A DNA stretch of 64,000 nt from Nocardioides luteus (GTDB taxonomy: Bacteria; Actinomycetota; Actinomycetes; Propionibacteriales; Nocardioidaceae). The stretch lies in assembly GCF_000960475.2 (NCBI RefSeq), contig NZ_JZDQ02000017.1:57486-121485 (forward strand). Direction: 5' to 3'. Within the stretch, counting starts at the first letter, position 1; each line of letters opens with the position of its first letter. Positions 50,412 through 60,150 of the stretch are shown piece after piece. The notes beneath the pieces are model-generated. The model was given only the letters and a program-made list of their open reading frames with translations, had not been told where the DNA came from and did not search any database. The translations under genes and the position numbers were made by a program.

Positions 50412-52307
50412 CTAGGCGACGAGCTGATGGAGCCGGAGCGCCAGCTGCACCTCGAGCTGGCGCTCCGGCTCCTGCCAGCCCTTGCCCAGCAGACGGGTGA
50501 CCCGCTCGAGGCGCTGGGTGACGGTGTTGACGTGGACGTGCAGCGCGGCGGCGGTGCGGGTGAGGTTGCGGTCGGCGGCGAAGTAGGCCCGCAGCGTCTC
50601 CACCAGCTTCGACCCCTTCGCGGCGTCGTAGTCGATCACCGGGCCCAGCCGCGAGGTGACGTACGCCGCCGGGTGGCCGTCGGAACCGAGCAGCAGCCCC
50701 ACGAAGCCGAGGTCGTCGGCGGTGACCACCTCACCCTCCCGGCCCAGGGTCATCGCCGCCGCGAGACAGCGACGGGCCTCGTCGTAGCCCTTCACCACGG
50801 CACCCGGACTGCTCAGCGGACCCGGCACCGGGCCGGCCGCGCCGACCGTCACCGGCGCTCCCGCCGACAGCCGCAGGCCCTCGACGACCAGCTCACCGGC
50901 GGCCCGGGCGTCGCAGTCGGGGAAGATCAGCACGACCTGCCCCTGCCGCACCGCCGCGAAGCCGTCGTGGGTGGCCGCGACGAACGTCGCCGCCTGGCCG
51001 ACCCGGGCCCGGTCGCCGGGGACGTTCGCGACGACCACGGCATAGGGCCTGGACAGGTCGGCCTGCAGCAGCCGGCCGCGCTCGCGCAGCGTCTCCGGGT
51101 CCGGGGTGGTGCCGGAGAGGAGCTCGTCGAGGAGCTCGCCACGCACCCGCCCCTCGGCCTCGGCGACGCTGCGGCGGAAGAGCAGCAGCAGCGCCGTCAC
51201 CAGCGCGGCACGCTCCAGGATCCGCTGGTCGCCGTCGTCCAGGTCGCCGTCGTCGCGGTCGACCTCGCGCGGACCCAGCAGCATCGAGCCGAGCTGCTCG
51301 GCGCCGGCGAGCACCGGGGTGGCGTAGACGTCGCCGCTGCCGGCGGTGCGGCTGAGGTCGAGGCTGCGCCGGGTCACGGCCGCCTCGTAGTCGGAGACGG
51401 GCTGGTCCGGGGCGCTGCTCGCGATGGTCTCGCCGTCGAGGTCGAGCACGACGACCCGGGCACCGAGGACCTCGGCGACGCTGCGTACGACATCGTCGAC
51501 GCCGCCACCCTCGACGACGATCCGGGTGAGCCGGTCGTGGGCGTCGGCGGCGCGCTCGACCACCTCGTTGCGCGCCTGCAGCTGACGGGTGGTGACCTCG
51601 AGCTCGGCGACCGCGGCGCGGGTCTCCTCCAGCAGCCGGGCCTTGTCGACGGCGATCGCGGCGTGGGCCGCGAGCGAGACGAGCAGGGCGCTGGCCTCGG
51701 TGCCGAAGGGACGTACGGTGCGGTTCGCGGCGAACAGGACGCCGATGACCTGGGTGCCGAGCAGGAGCGGCACCCCGATGATCGCGCGGATGCCCTCGCC
51801 GCTGACCGCGCCGTCGATGTCGGGGGCATGCCGGAACCGCTCGTCGGGGATGTAGTCAGCGGTCGAGTAGGGCTTCATGGTCTGGGCGACGAGGCCGCCG
51901 AGCCCGATGCCGTAGGGGATCCGGGTCGTGCGGAAGGCCGCGGTCAGGATCCCCTCGGTCACCCGCATGTACTCACCACGGCGCTCGTCGTTGAGCGTCA
52001 GGTAGGCGACGTCGCTGTTCAGCAGCTGCTTCGCCCGGGTGACGATCGCCTGCAGCACGGCTTCCAGGTTGGTCAGCATCGCCAGGTCGTTGGCCGACTC
52101 GAACAGCGCCGCCAGCTCTCCCTCGCGCCGACGGCGTGCCTCGAGGGTGTCCCTGACCTGCAGCGCGAGGCTCCTGGCGTAGTCGATTCGCTCGCGCTCC
52201 TCGGCGGTCGCACCCGCCGCTCGTGCGGCCCGCGACGGCCCCTCGAAGTCGGCCTCTGCGGCATCCCCGGCCAGCAGCTCCAGGAACGCGACCACATCGA
52301 CCGTCAT
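50412..52307 (-). CDS. GAF-PucR/CdaR-type transcriptional regulator
   Basis: 631 residues. N-terminal helical stretch, a GAF sensor domain (about 70-225: LAMLTNLEAVLQAIVTRAKQLLNSDVAYLTLNDE ... IGVLFAANRTVRPFG), a linking coiled coil, and the C-terminal PucR-type HTH (about 570-625: LRAYFAADRNLTRTAAALHVHVNTVTQRLERV). Such GAF-PucR proteins often control uptake and breakdown of aromatic or purine compounds. Convergent with the ABC importer, which it may regulate. Leaderless start. Confidence 0.9.
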   Translation of the reverse strand: MTVDVVAFLELLAGDAAEADFEGPSRAARAAGATAEERERIDYARSLALQVRDTLEARRRREGELAALFESANDLAMLTNLEAVLQAIVTRAKQLLNSDVAYLTLNDERRGEYMRVTEGILTAAFRTTRIPYGIGLGGLVAQTMKPYSTADYIPDERFRHAPDIDGAVSGEGIRAIIGVPLLLGTQVIGVLFAANRTVRPFGTEASALLVSLAAHAAIAVDKARLLEETRAAVAELEVTTRQLQARNEVVERAADAHDRLTRIVVEGGGVDDVVRSVAEVLGARVVVLDLDGETIASSAPDQPVSDYEAAVTRRSLDLSRTAGSGDVYATPVLAGAEQLGSMLLGPREVDRDDGDLDDGDQRILERAALVTALLLLFRRSVAEAEGRVRGELLDELLSGTTPDPETLRERGRLLQADLSRPYAVVVANVPGDRARVGQAATFVAATHDGFAAVRQGQVVLIFPDCDARAAGELVVEGLRLSAGAPVTVGAAGPVPGPLSSPGAVVKGYDEARRCLAAAMTLGREGEVVTADDLGFVGLLLGSDGHPAAYVTSRLGPVIDYDAAKGSKLVETLRAYFAADRNLTRTAAALHVHVNTVTQRLERVTRLLGKGWQEPERQLEVQLALRLHQLVA

Positions 52308-52314
52308 GTGACCG

Positions 52315-52320
52315 AAGTTA
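52315..52320 (-). promoter_or_regulatory. -10 box of the GAF-PucR gene (leaderless)
   Basis: TAACTT on the minus strand, 7 nt before the ATG at 52307; no Shine-Dalgarno. Confidence 0.5.
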
Positions 52321-52370
52321 CACTTCTACGCGCCGGCCGACATAGGGGATCACCACATAGTTCCCCGGGA

Positions 52371-54350
<1,980 letters not shown>

Positions 54351-54472
54351 TACCATCACTCCTAACGAGTGGCACGTGTATCATAGTCGGGTCCGTGATA
54401 CACGAGAGTGATACACGAAGCAGATCTTGGTAGGCCCGCACTGGACCCACCCCCACCCTAGGAGGCATGCGG

Positions 54473-55879
54473 ATGCCACCTCGCAAGAAGCCGACTCTGC
54501 TCGCCCAGGGCAAGCCACGCATGCTCGGCGGGACCAAGAGAGCCTGGCGAGTACGCCTCTACGCCCCCGGCGAAGGCAGCACGAGCTACCAGGTGATGTT
54601 CCGGTCACCGACCGGCGACGGCCAACCCTGGGAGCGGGTGCTCCGACGGGCCAGCACCGAGACCGAGGCCCGCGACATCTTCGCCCGAGCCGAGGCCGCG
54701 CTCGACACGGCAACGGAGGCACCACCTCGAGCCGACGTACGCGCCGCGCGCACGATCCGAATGCTCGGCGAGGAATACATCAAGGACAGCCACGAGCGAG
54801 ACAAGCACCCGCGCACGATCCAGGGCCGCGAGTCGCGGCTGAACGCGCACATCCTCCCCACGATCGGCGACGTGACGGTCGCGAAGTGGCGAGTGGAGCA
54901 CAGCCGGAAGGTGATGGAGAAGGGCTCTCAGACCATCTTCTCCACGCGCGGCCGAGAAGACCTGCGCGGACAGCTCGCCGCCATGCGCAAACTCGCCTGG
55001 CGCCTGGGGTGGCTCGACCGCTCGGTGGACCCGCTCGACGGGCTCGAGATCGGACGCACGACCGTCCTCCACGGAGCCACCACCCACTACGTCGACCCGC
55101 GCCTTCGCCCCGAGACCCGCCAGGTGCGCGCGATGGCCGACGCCGCCGACAAGCTCTGCGGCCCCGACGGGACCGACCCATTGATGACCAGGCTCCCTCT
55201 CCTCGGCACGAAGATCCGCGTCGCCGGCTTCGGCGGCCTGCGCCTCGGCGAACAGAACGCCCTGCGAGCGATCGACGTCTTCTTCGACGGCGGCTACGTC
55301 CACATCAACGGGTCCTGGACCACACCCCGGCACCAGCCCGGGTTCCGCGGTCCGGTCAAGAACCACGTCCTGCACGAAGTTCCTCTCCCAGGAACGCTAT
55401 TGCGCGACGAACTCCTTCCCCGCGTCAAGGAACTCCTCGGGCTGCCCGCAACCGCGACCCTCCAGCAAGTCATCAACGCTCAAGAAACCGAACGCCAGCG
55501 CCGAGCCGACCTCGCAGCCCGCGAACCCGACAAAAGCCTCGCCTGGTGGAACTACCCGATCCCCCCTGAAGAGGAGCAATGGCTCTTCGTCGACACGACC
55601 ACAGGCCTTCCGGTGAAGCCCGAACTCCACAACAACCGCTGGCACCGCGTCCGCATCTGGGTCGACCAGAACGACCCCGATAACGCCTGGCCCCGCACCA
55701 TCGTCTACCGCAACCTCCGTCACCACGCGGCTACCAAATGGTTCCACGAGGAACTCGGCGAATCCTGGGAGATCGTCGCTCAATACCTCGGCGACAAACT
55801 CACCACCGTCCTGAATCACTATGTCCGCGCAGGCGAAGACGCGCTTCGCGACTCGGTCAACAAACTCGCTGGACGATGA
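54473..55879 (+). CDS. Tyrosine recombinase / phage-type integrase with non-canonical catalytic residues
   Basis: 468 residues. N-terminal arm-binding part (WRVRLYAPGEGSTSYQVMFRSP), SAM-like core-binding domain (about 95-200: EYIKDSHERDKHPRTIQGRESRLNAHILPTIGDV), catalytic domain from about 215. Arg257 in GGLRLGE, Arg416 in RNLRHHAATKW and the nucleophile Tyr450 in LNHYVR are present, but the first His of H-x-x-R is Arg413 and the usual H/W position in LGH is Asp441 (LGDK). AGGAGG is 7 nt before ATG 54473. Marks the left end of a probable island. Confidence 0.9.
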   Translation: MPPRKKPTLLAQGKPRMLGGTKRAWRVRLYAPGEGSTSYQVMFRSPTGDGQPWERVLRRASTETEARDIFARAEAALDTATEAPPRADVRAARTIRMLGEEYIKDSHERDKHPRTIQGRESRLNAHILPTIGDVTVAKWRVEHSRKVMEKGSQTIFSTRGREDLRGQLAAMRKLAWRLGWLDRSVDPLDGLEIGRTTVLHGATTHYVDPRLRPETRQVRAMADAADKLCGPDGTDPLMTRLPLLGTKIRVAGFGGLRLGEQNALRAIDVFFDGGYVHINGSWTTPRHQPGFRGPVKNHVLHEVPLPGTLLRDELLPRVKELLGLPATATLQQVINAQETERQRRADLAAREPDKSLAWWNYPIPPEEEQWLFVDTTTGLPVKPELHNNRWHRVRIWVDQNDPDNAWPRTIVYRNLRHHAATKWFHEELGESWEIVAQYLGDKLTTVLNHYVRAGEDALRDSVNKLAGR

Positions 55880-56155
55880 GTTGGCCACCGGCGGCACCCG
55901 ATTCGAGACCAGTCCGGTCCGGGCGCCGCCCACAGGGGGTGCCCGCCCTTTGTCCACCGGCCGATATTGAGGACTCACTGACCACCAAAGCATGCGTGCC
56001 GACTGTTTCAGAGTGGCATACCCCTAGTTCAAGCGCTGAGTTTCGAATCCGTCATCGCCCGTCGACGACCATCGAAATGGCCGTCACGAGAATGTGCCGT
56101 GCCCGCCCCTCGATGGTTGAGTCCAGACAAGTGGCGATAGCCGACGGGACCATGG
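55880..56155. other. Intergenic region after the integrase
   Basis: 276 bp without a convincing gene. It begins with GC-rich possible hairpins (GGGCG ... CGCCC near 55921-55948) and contains GTTTCGAATCC near 56038-56050, which resembles a tRNA T-loop but is not followed or preceded by a tRNA. AT content rises compared with the core genes, fitting imported DNA. Confidence 0.4.
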
Positions 56156-57361
56156 TCAGCATCGTGGGGACCAGTGCATCGGGAGTGCGAGGTAGCCACG
56201 GATCGGACCGGACCTCAGCCGCCGGGACCGGCCTTCGTCGACCTCCCACTCCGGGCAGGTTCGGAGGAGGACCTCGAGGGCGACCCGCGTCTCGAGGCGA
56301 GCCAGGGCTGCGCCGAGGCAGAAATGGATACCTCGCCCGAAGGCGAGGTGGTGCTCTGGCTCCCGGTCGATGTCGAACCGATCCGCGGCCCAGAAGATGC
56401 GCTCGTCCCGGTTCGCCGATCCAAACAGCAGCAGGACGGTGTCCCCAGCGGGCATCGTGGTGCCATGGATGGTCACGTCGCGGGTGAGGGCTCGGGAGAG
56501 GCCCTGAACCGGGGAGTCGAAGCGAAGGAGTTCTTCGACGGCCCCCGGAAGAAGTTCGGGGTGTCGCGCGAGGCGCTCGCGGGCAGCGGGGTGCTGAGCC
56601 AGGATGACCGCGCTGTTGGCGAGCAGGTTGGTCGTCGTCTCGTGCCCGGCGACCAGCAACAGCAAGCAGAACCCGAGGAGCTCCTCCTCAGTCAGCCGCT
56701 GCCCATCCACCTTGGCTTCCACCAGCGCGGAGATGAGATCGTTGCGCGGTTCTTTGTGTCGTTGGGCGATGAAGCCTTTGAAGTAATCGTACAAGGAGGC
56801 CGCGGCGGCAAGACCGGCGCTGGCTTGATCGCGCACCGGGTCTGCCTGCACGAGCAGGCTTGACCACTGCCGGAACTGCGCCCGGTCCTCCCTGGGTACG
56901 CCGAGCAGGTCGGCGATCACCATCGCCGGCAGCGGGCCGGCCAACTCCGCGACCAGATCGCAGGCACCTGCCTGGACGAATCCCTGCACCAGCTCGGTGG
57001 CGATCGCCGTAACCACGGGTTCCATGCTGGCGATCCGTCGCGCTGTGAAACCTTTGCTGACCAGCGCGCGCAACTGCGAATGCCGGGGCGGATCGGTCAT
57101 GATCATCATCGGCAAGAACAGCTCGGTCATCTCCATGCCGGCCGGTGTGGGAAAGATCCCCGAGGCGGAGGAGTAGGTGCCCGGGTCCAGCAGTGCCGCC
57201 TCGACATCGGCGTGGCGGCTGAGCACCCAGGTGTTGCTAGCCGCCGTCCAGTACACCGGATGTTCGGCGCGCAATCTCGCGTAGGCGGGGTAGGGGTTGT
57301 CTTGGACCACGGTGTCGAACGGGTCGTAAAGGCTGCTTTCCGGGACGGTTGGGTGGGTCAT
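56156..57361 (-). CDS. Cytochrome P450
   Basis: 401 residues, soluble bacterial P450. I-helix oxygen motif AGHETT (238-243), ExxR helix Glu277-Arg280 (EELLRF), heme-binding FGRGIHFCLG with Cys348. N-terminus DPFDTVVQDNPYPAYARLRAEHPVYW is typical of CYP107/CYP105-like families. No ferredoxin or reductase is adjacent, so it must borrow electron partners. RBS AGGGAG before ATG. Divergent TetR and a palindrome between suggest ligand-controlled expression. Confidence 0.95.
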   Translation of the reverse strand: MTHPTVPESSLYDPFDTVVQDNPYPAYARLRAEHPVYWTAASNTWVLSRHADVEAALLDPGTYSSASGIFPTPAGMEMTELFLPMMIMTDPPRHSQLRALVSKGFTARRIASMEPVVTAIATELVQGFVQAGACDLVAELAGPLPAMVIADLLGVPREDRAQFRQWSSLLVQADPVRDQASAGLAAAASLYDYFKGFIAQRHKEPRNDLISALVEAKVDGQRLTEEELLGFCLLLLVAGHETTTNLLANSAVILAQHPAARERLARHPELLPGAVEELLRFDSPVQGLSRALTRDVTIHGTTMPAGDTVLLLFGSANRDERIFWAADRFDIDREPEHHLAFGRGIHFCLGAALARLETRVALEVLLRTCPEWEVDEGRSRRLRSGPIRGYLALPMHWSPRC

Positions 57362-57394
57362 GGCTCTCCCTAACGCTGACGCGGCTGGGCTAAG

Positions 57395-57412
57395 TGTCTA
57401 GACTCTGAGTCT
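57395..57412. promoter_or_regulatory. Palindromic operator candidate between P450 and TetR
   Basis: AGACTC-T-GAGTCT is a perfect palindrome at 57400-57412, overlapped on the left by GTCTAGAC. It lies 39 bp from the P450 start and 24 bp from the TetR start. Confidence 0.6.
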
Positions 57413-57435
57413 GTACCCGTTGGGCAGGAGATGCA

Positions 57436-58017
57436 ATGCGTACCGTCCCCACTCAGACCGCCGCCAAGTTGGGCGCCGCCGCCGAACTGTTCGCCGAGAA
57501 CGGCGTCGACCAGACGAAGATCGAGGACATCGCTGCCGCGACGGGAATCCCCAAGGCGACGCTGTACTACTACTTCACGGGCAAGGAGGAGATCCTCGCC
57601 TTCCTGTTCCGAGACGTCTTGGACCGTGTCGCGGACGAGGTGGACATCGCGGTGCAGTCCGACCGGCCAGGAGCAGTCCGACTCGCAGAGGTGATCAGGG
57701 CCCAGCTGCGGGTGATGGCCGAGCAACCGGCCGTCTGCCGCGCCCTGGTAGGCGAACTGGGTCGGGCCGGCCGCATCCCGGAGATCGCTGCCATGATCCA
57801 CGCGGCCTACTACCAGCCGGTACAGGACCTGCTCGCCGAGGGGGTGGCTGACGGTTCGCTGCGGCAGGTCCCGGACCCTGGGTCGGTCGCCATGGCCCTG
57901 TTCGGCGCGGTCACCATCAGCGCACTGTCCTACCTCGTCACCGACCAGCCCCTGGACGAGGAGCGTATCGGGGGCGCCGTGATCACAACGCTCCTCGACG
58001 GCCTTCGCCCCCGCTGA
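57436..58017 (+). CDS. TetR family transcriptional regulator (divergent from P450)
   Basis: 193 residues. HTH at about 10-55 (LGAAAELFAENGVDQTKIEDIAAATGIPKATLYYYFTGKEEIL pattern), then a TetR_C-like ligand domain. GCAGGAG 5 nt before ATG 57436. Probable repressor of itself and the P450 gene through the shared palindrome. Confidence 0.94.
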   Translation: MRTVPTQTAAKLGAAAELFAENGVDQTKIEDIAAATGIPKATLYYYFTGKEEILAFLFRDVLDRVADEVDIAVQSDRPGAVRLAEVIRAQLRVMAEQPAVCRALVGELGRAGRIPEIAAMIHAAYYQPVQDLLAEGVADGSLRQVPDPGSVAMALFGAVTISALSYLVTDQPLDEERIGGAVITTLLDGLRPR

Positions 58018-58527
58018 CGCCAGCCCTGCCAGAAGCACGGATAAGGCGCCATCGGTCCACCAACCCATCGCCCCTGACCCGAAGGACGATTCCTCGACAC
58101 GCCTGCGAACACTCCCCTGCCATGGGCAGTGCGCGCATTGGTGGCCCTGCTCGCGCTCGCCCCTGCTCGTCGTGACCAATCGGAGTCGCACTGCTTCTGC
58201 CGCACATCCCCGGGCTCACCCGAACTGCCACCTGAACCGCCCGGTGCTTCCGGACAAGTCTCCAGACATCCCTGGGCGGTTCGGTGTGACACCGACGCTC
58301 TGCTCTTGTCCCTATTGGGGGCGTTTCTCACGGCGGTGTGCGCTCTCGCACTTCGCCCTCCCTGCTCGTCCACGCCCTCGGCCCGGCATCGTCCCAGCCC
58401 CAGCTCACCGCGCCCTGGGCTGCCTCAGCATGTGCATACCAATGGGTTACATACGTGCATGACGGCATATAGTCTGGGCGTGTCGGACGTCACCTAGCGG
58501 GCTGACCGCGTCCGACGGAGGTAGCCC
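58018..58527. other. 510-bp gene-free region with inverted repeats
   Basis: No frame looks coding. GAACCGCCC (58234-58242) pairs with GGGCGGTTC (58274-58282), 9 bp with a 31-nt loop, and CGGTGT-G-ACACCG follows at 58282-58294. Near the right end TATAGT (58468-58473) is a good -10 box for the next gene, 54 nt upstream of its Shine-Dalgarno region. Could be degraded DNA or hold a small RNA. Confidence 0.4.
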
Positions 58528-58851
58528 ATGTATTCGGGACACGCCTGGCAGGCACTGGCGGACCTTCTCGCCGACGCGGCCTGGTACGCGATGCGGTACC
58601 TTTACGGCAGTCTCGTCGCTTTCGGAAGCTGCTGGTGCCTCGGGTGCGACGGTTACCGCGCCTGGCAGGAATGGAATCGTGACTGGCTCCGGCAAAACGA
58701 GGAACGTCGGATTGACCGAGAAGTCACCCGCGGCTTGCGCCAGGTCGAGGCCTTCCTGCAGCACCAGACACCGGCACGGACGGAGGGCCTCGACGGCGCC
58801 AAGCCGTCCCGGGCACCTCGAAGGCACCGCCGACGCCCGTCACGCGGATAG
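58528..58851 (+). CDS. Orphan small Cys- and Arg-rich protein
   Basis: 107 residues. N-terminal half is hydrophobic-aromatic (WQALADLLADAAWYAMRYLYGSLVAFG) with three close cysteines Cys35, Cys37, Cys40 in SCWCLGC; the C-terminal half is strongly basic (RRIDREVTRGLRQ and a tail rich in Arg). GGAGG 6 nt upstream of ATG and a TATAGT -10 box support a real gene. No family recognised. Possibly membrane- or metal-associated with a nucleic-acid-binding tail; this is speculation. Confidence 0.6.
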   Translation: MYSGHAWQALADLLADAAWYAMRYLYGSLVAFGSCWCLGCDGYRAWQEWNRDWLRQNEERRIDREVTRGLRQVEAFLQHQTPARTEGLDGAKPSRAPRRHRRRPSRG

Positions 58852-58897
58852 CGTGTACCCGGCCTCGGCCGATCGCCGCCCGACCGAGACGATTGTG

Positions 58898-59239
58898 TCA
58901 GGCTGGCGACTCCCCGGGTTCGGTGTCGGTCCAACGGCAGTTCCAGCGGTCGATGGCAAGGAAGACATGCTCGAGGTCGCGCCCCATGTCGGTCAATTCA
59001 TAGCGCGGACAGCCCTCTTCCCGCCGGTGGGTGACCACCCCTGCGCGGCACAACTCCTCGAGCCGCTGGCTGAGCAGACGCGAGGACAGGTGCGGAACCG
59101 CATCGAGCAGGTCGGTGAAGCGGACCGGACCGTCGAACATCGGCCGCAGGATCGAGGCCGTCCAGCGACGCCCCAGGAACTCGATCGACTCCTGGAACCG
59201 CGGGCAGTGCGCGGTATCCAACTCTTCCCCCACCACCAT
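58898..59239 (-). CDS. HxlR family transcriptional regulator
   Basis: 113 residues. Winged helix of the MarR/HxlR type: conserved Cys12 (AHCPRFQESIEFLGRRWTASILR), then FTDLLDAVPHLSSRLLSQRLEELCRAGVV. HxlR proteins with this early Cys often sense aldehydes, quinones or oxidants. Divergent from a DoxX gene with a dyad between. ATG 59239 (a GTG precedes it). Confidence 0.92.
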   Translation of the reverse strand: MVVGEELDTAHCPRFQESIEFLGRRWTASILRPMFDGPVRFTDLLDAVPHLSSRLLSQRLEELCRAGVVTHRREEGCPRYELTDMGRDLEHVFLAIDRWNCRWTDTEPGESPA

Positions 59240-59283
59240 CACAGGATTGCACCGGCACCGGGACCGGCGTAGGTTATCTATTG

Positions 59284-59299
59284 TAACTGCGCTCAGTAA
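59284..59299. promoter_or_regulatory. HxlR operator candidate
   Basis: TAACTG-CGCT-CAGTAA: inverted half-sites (one mismatch in 6) in the HxlR/DoxX divergent region. Confidence 0.45.
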
Positions 59300-59316
59300 T
59301 CATGGAGGGTGTCGTG

Positions 59317-59739
59317 ATGGAGTGGCTGGTGCTGGTGGGGCGGCTGCTGTTCGCCGTTCTGTTCGTGGGTAGCGGGGTGGGTCACCTCACCAAGTCCCAG
59401 ATGATGGCCGGATACGCCCAGAGCAAGGGCGTGCCCTGGGCCCGCGCGTCGGTCCTCGGCACCGGCGTGCTGATCGTGGTCGGTGCGCTGATGGTGCTAT
59501 TGGGTGTCTGGGCAGACCTCGGCGCACTTCTGCTGGTGGCCTTTCTGATTCCGACCGCAGTCCTGATGCATGGGTTCTGGAACGTCGCCGATCCGCAGAA
59601 CAGGCAGATGGAACAGACGCAGTTCCTCAAGGACCTCGCCTTGGCCGGTGCGGCGCTGATGCTGTTCGCCTTCTTCGCCACCACTCCAGACCTCGGGCTG
59701 ACCCTCACCGACCCGCTGTTGGACGGCCTGTTCGAATGA
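59317..59739 (+). CDS. DoxX family membrane protein
   Basis: 140 residues, four membrane helices: LVLVGRLLFAVLFVGSGVGHL, ASVLGTGVLIVVGALMVLLG, ALLLVAFLIPTAVLMHGFW, LALAGAALMLFAFFATTP. GHLTKSQ and FWNVADPQNRQMEQTQFLKDLALAG fit DoxX. These proteins take part in redox or quinone-linked membrane processes. ATG 59317 has GGAGG 8 nt upstream; ATG 59302 would overlap that site. The stop overlaps the start of a decayed DUF5519 gene (ATGA). Confidence 0.9.
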   Translation: MEWLVLVGRLLFAVLFVGSGVGHLTKSQMMAGYAQSKGVPWARASVLGTGVLIVVGALMVLLGVWADLGALLLVAFLIPTAVLMHGFWNVADPQNRQMEQTQFLKDLALAGAALMLFAFFATTPDLGLTLTDPLLDGLFE

Positions 59740-60150
59740 ACCTCAGCACGCCGCTGCAGACGCGGTCGGGGCCAGACCCGCGCACCACCACGTCCAATCC
59801 GCACACCCGGCTCGACCAGCAGCCCTCCGACCTGAGCATCCAGGAGCGGCTGGCGGCCAGGCTGTTTACCCTCCCTGGCGTCGCGGAACGCCCCAGCGCG
59901 ATCTCCGTACGGGGTCACGGGCGCTGGCCCTCCGCGAGCCGGGCCCGCGATCGCCGATGTTCATGGTCGGCCGCAAGTTCGCACGCCCTGCATCCGGCGC
60001 CGGACTTCAGCCTGCACGCCGCGCTGCCGCGCTATCTGAAGGTCGAGGCGATCGAGGCCGGTGCCTCCGCAGGTCGCCGAAGGAACCGCATCCTCACCCC
60101 AGCCAGGCGTCGGCCAGAAGGCGTCGCGCCGGGGCCGCGGGTAACCGCCT
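59736..60150 (+). pseudogene. Frame-shifted DUF5519 (luciferase-domain) gene
   Basis: Frame 1 reads MNLSTPLQTR ... LQERLAARLFTLPGVAERPSAISV-like text, then the family continues in another frame as RALALREPGP ... MFMVGRKFA, returns to frame 1 for HALHPAPDFSLHAALP and LKVEAIEAGA, and shifts again near EPHPHP. At least three frame changes are needed to recover one protein, and its end runs into the MMPL gene. Its start overlaps DoxX by 4 nt, so it was once co-translated with it. Confidence 0.7.

Noticed and set aside
50393..50415. Triplicate TCCTAG near the LivM-like/GAF-PucR junction
   Set aside because: Too short and only three copies; partly inside the stop region; no function can be supported.
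56030..56060. tRNA-like T-loop sequence GTTTCGAATCC as an attachment site
   Set aside because: No acceptor, D-arm or anticodon arm can be found around it; only a chance match or a very decayed remnant.
58129..58497. 122-codon plus-strand frame after the P450/TetR pair
   Set aside because: Low-complexity Ser/Pro/Arg/Cys text, no Shine-Dalgarno, no domain pattern; the region has stems instead.
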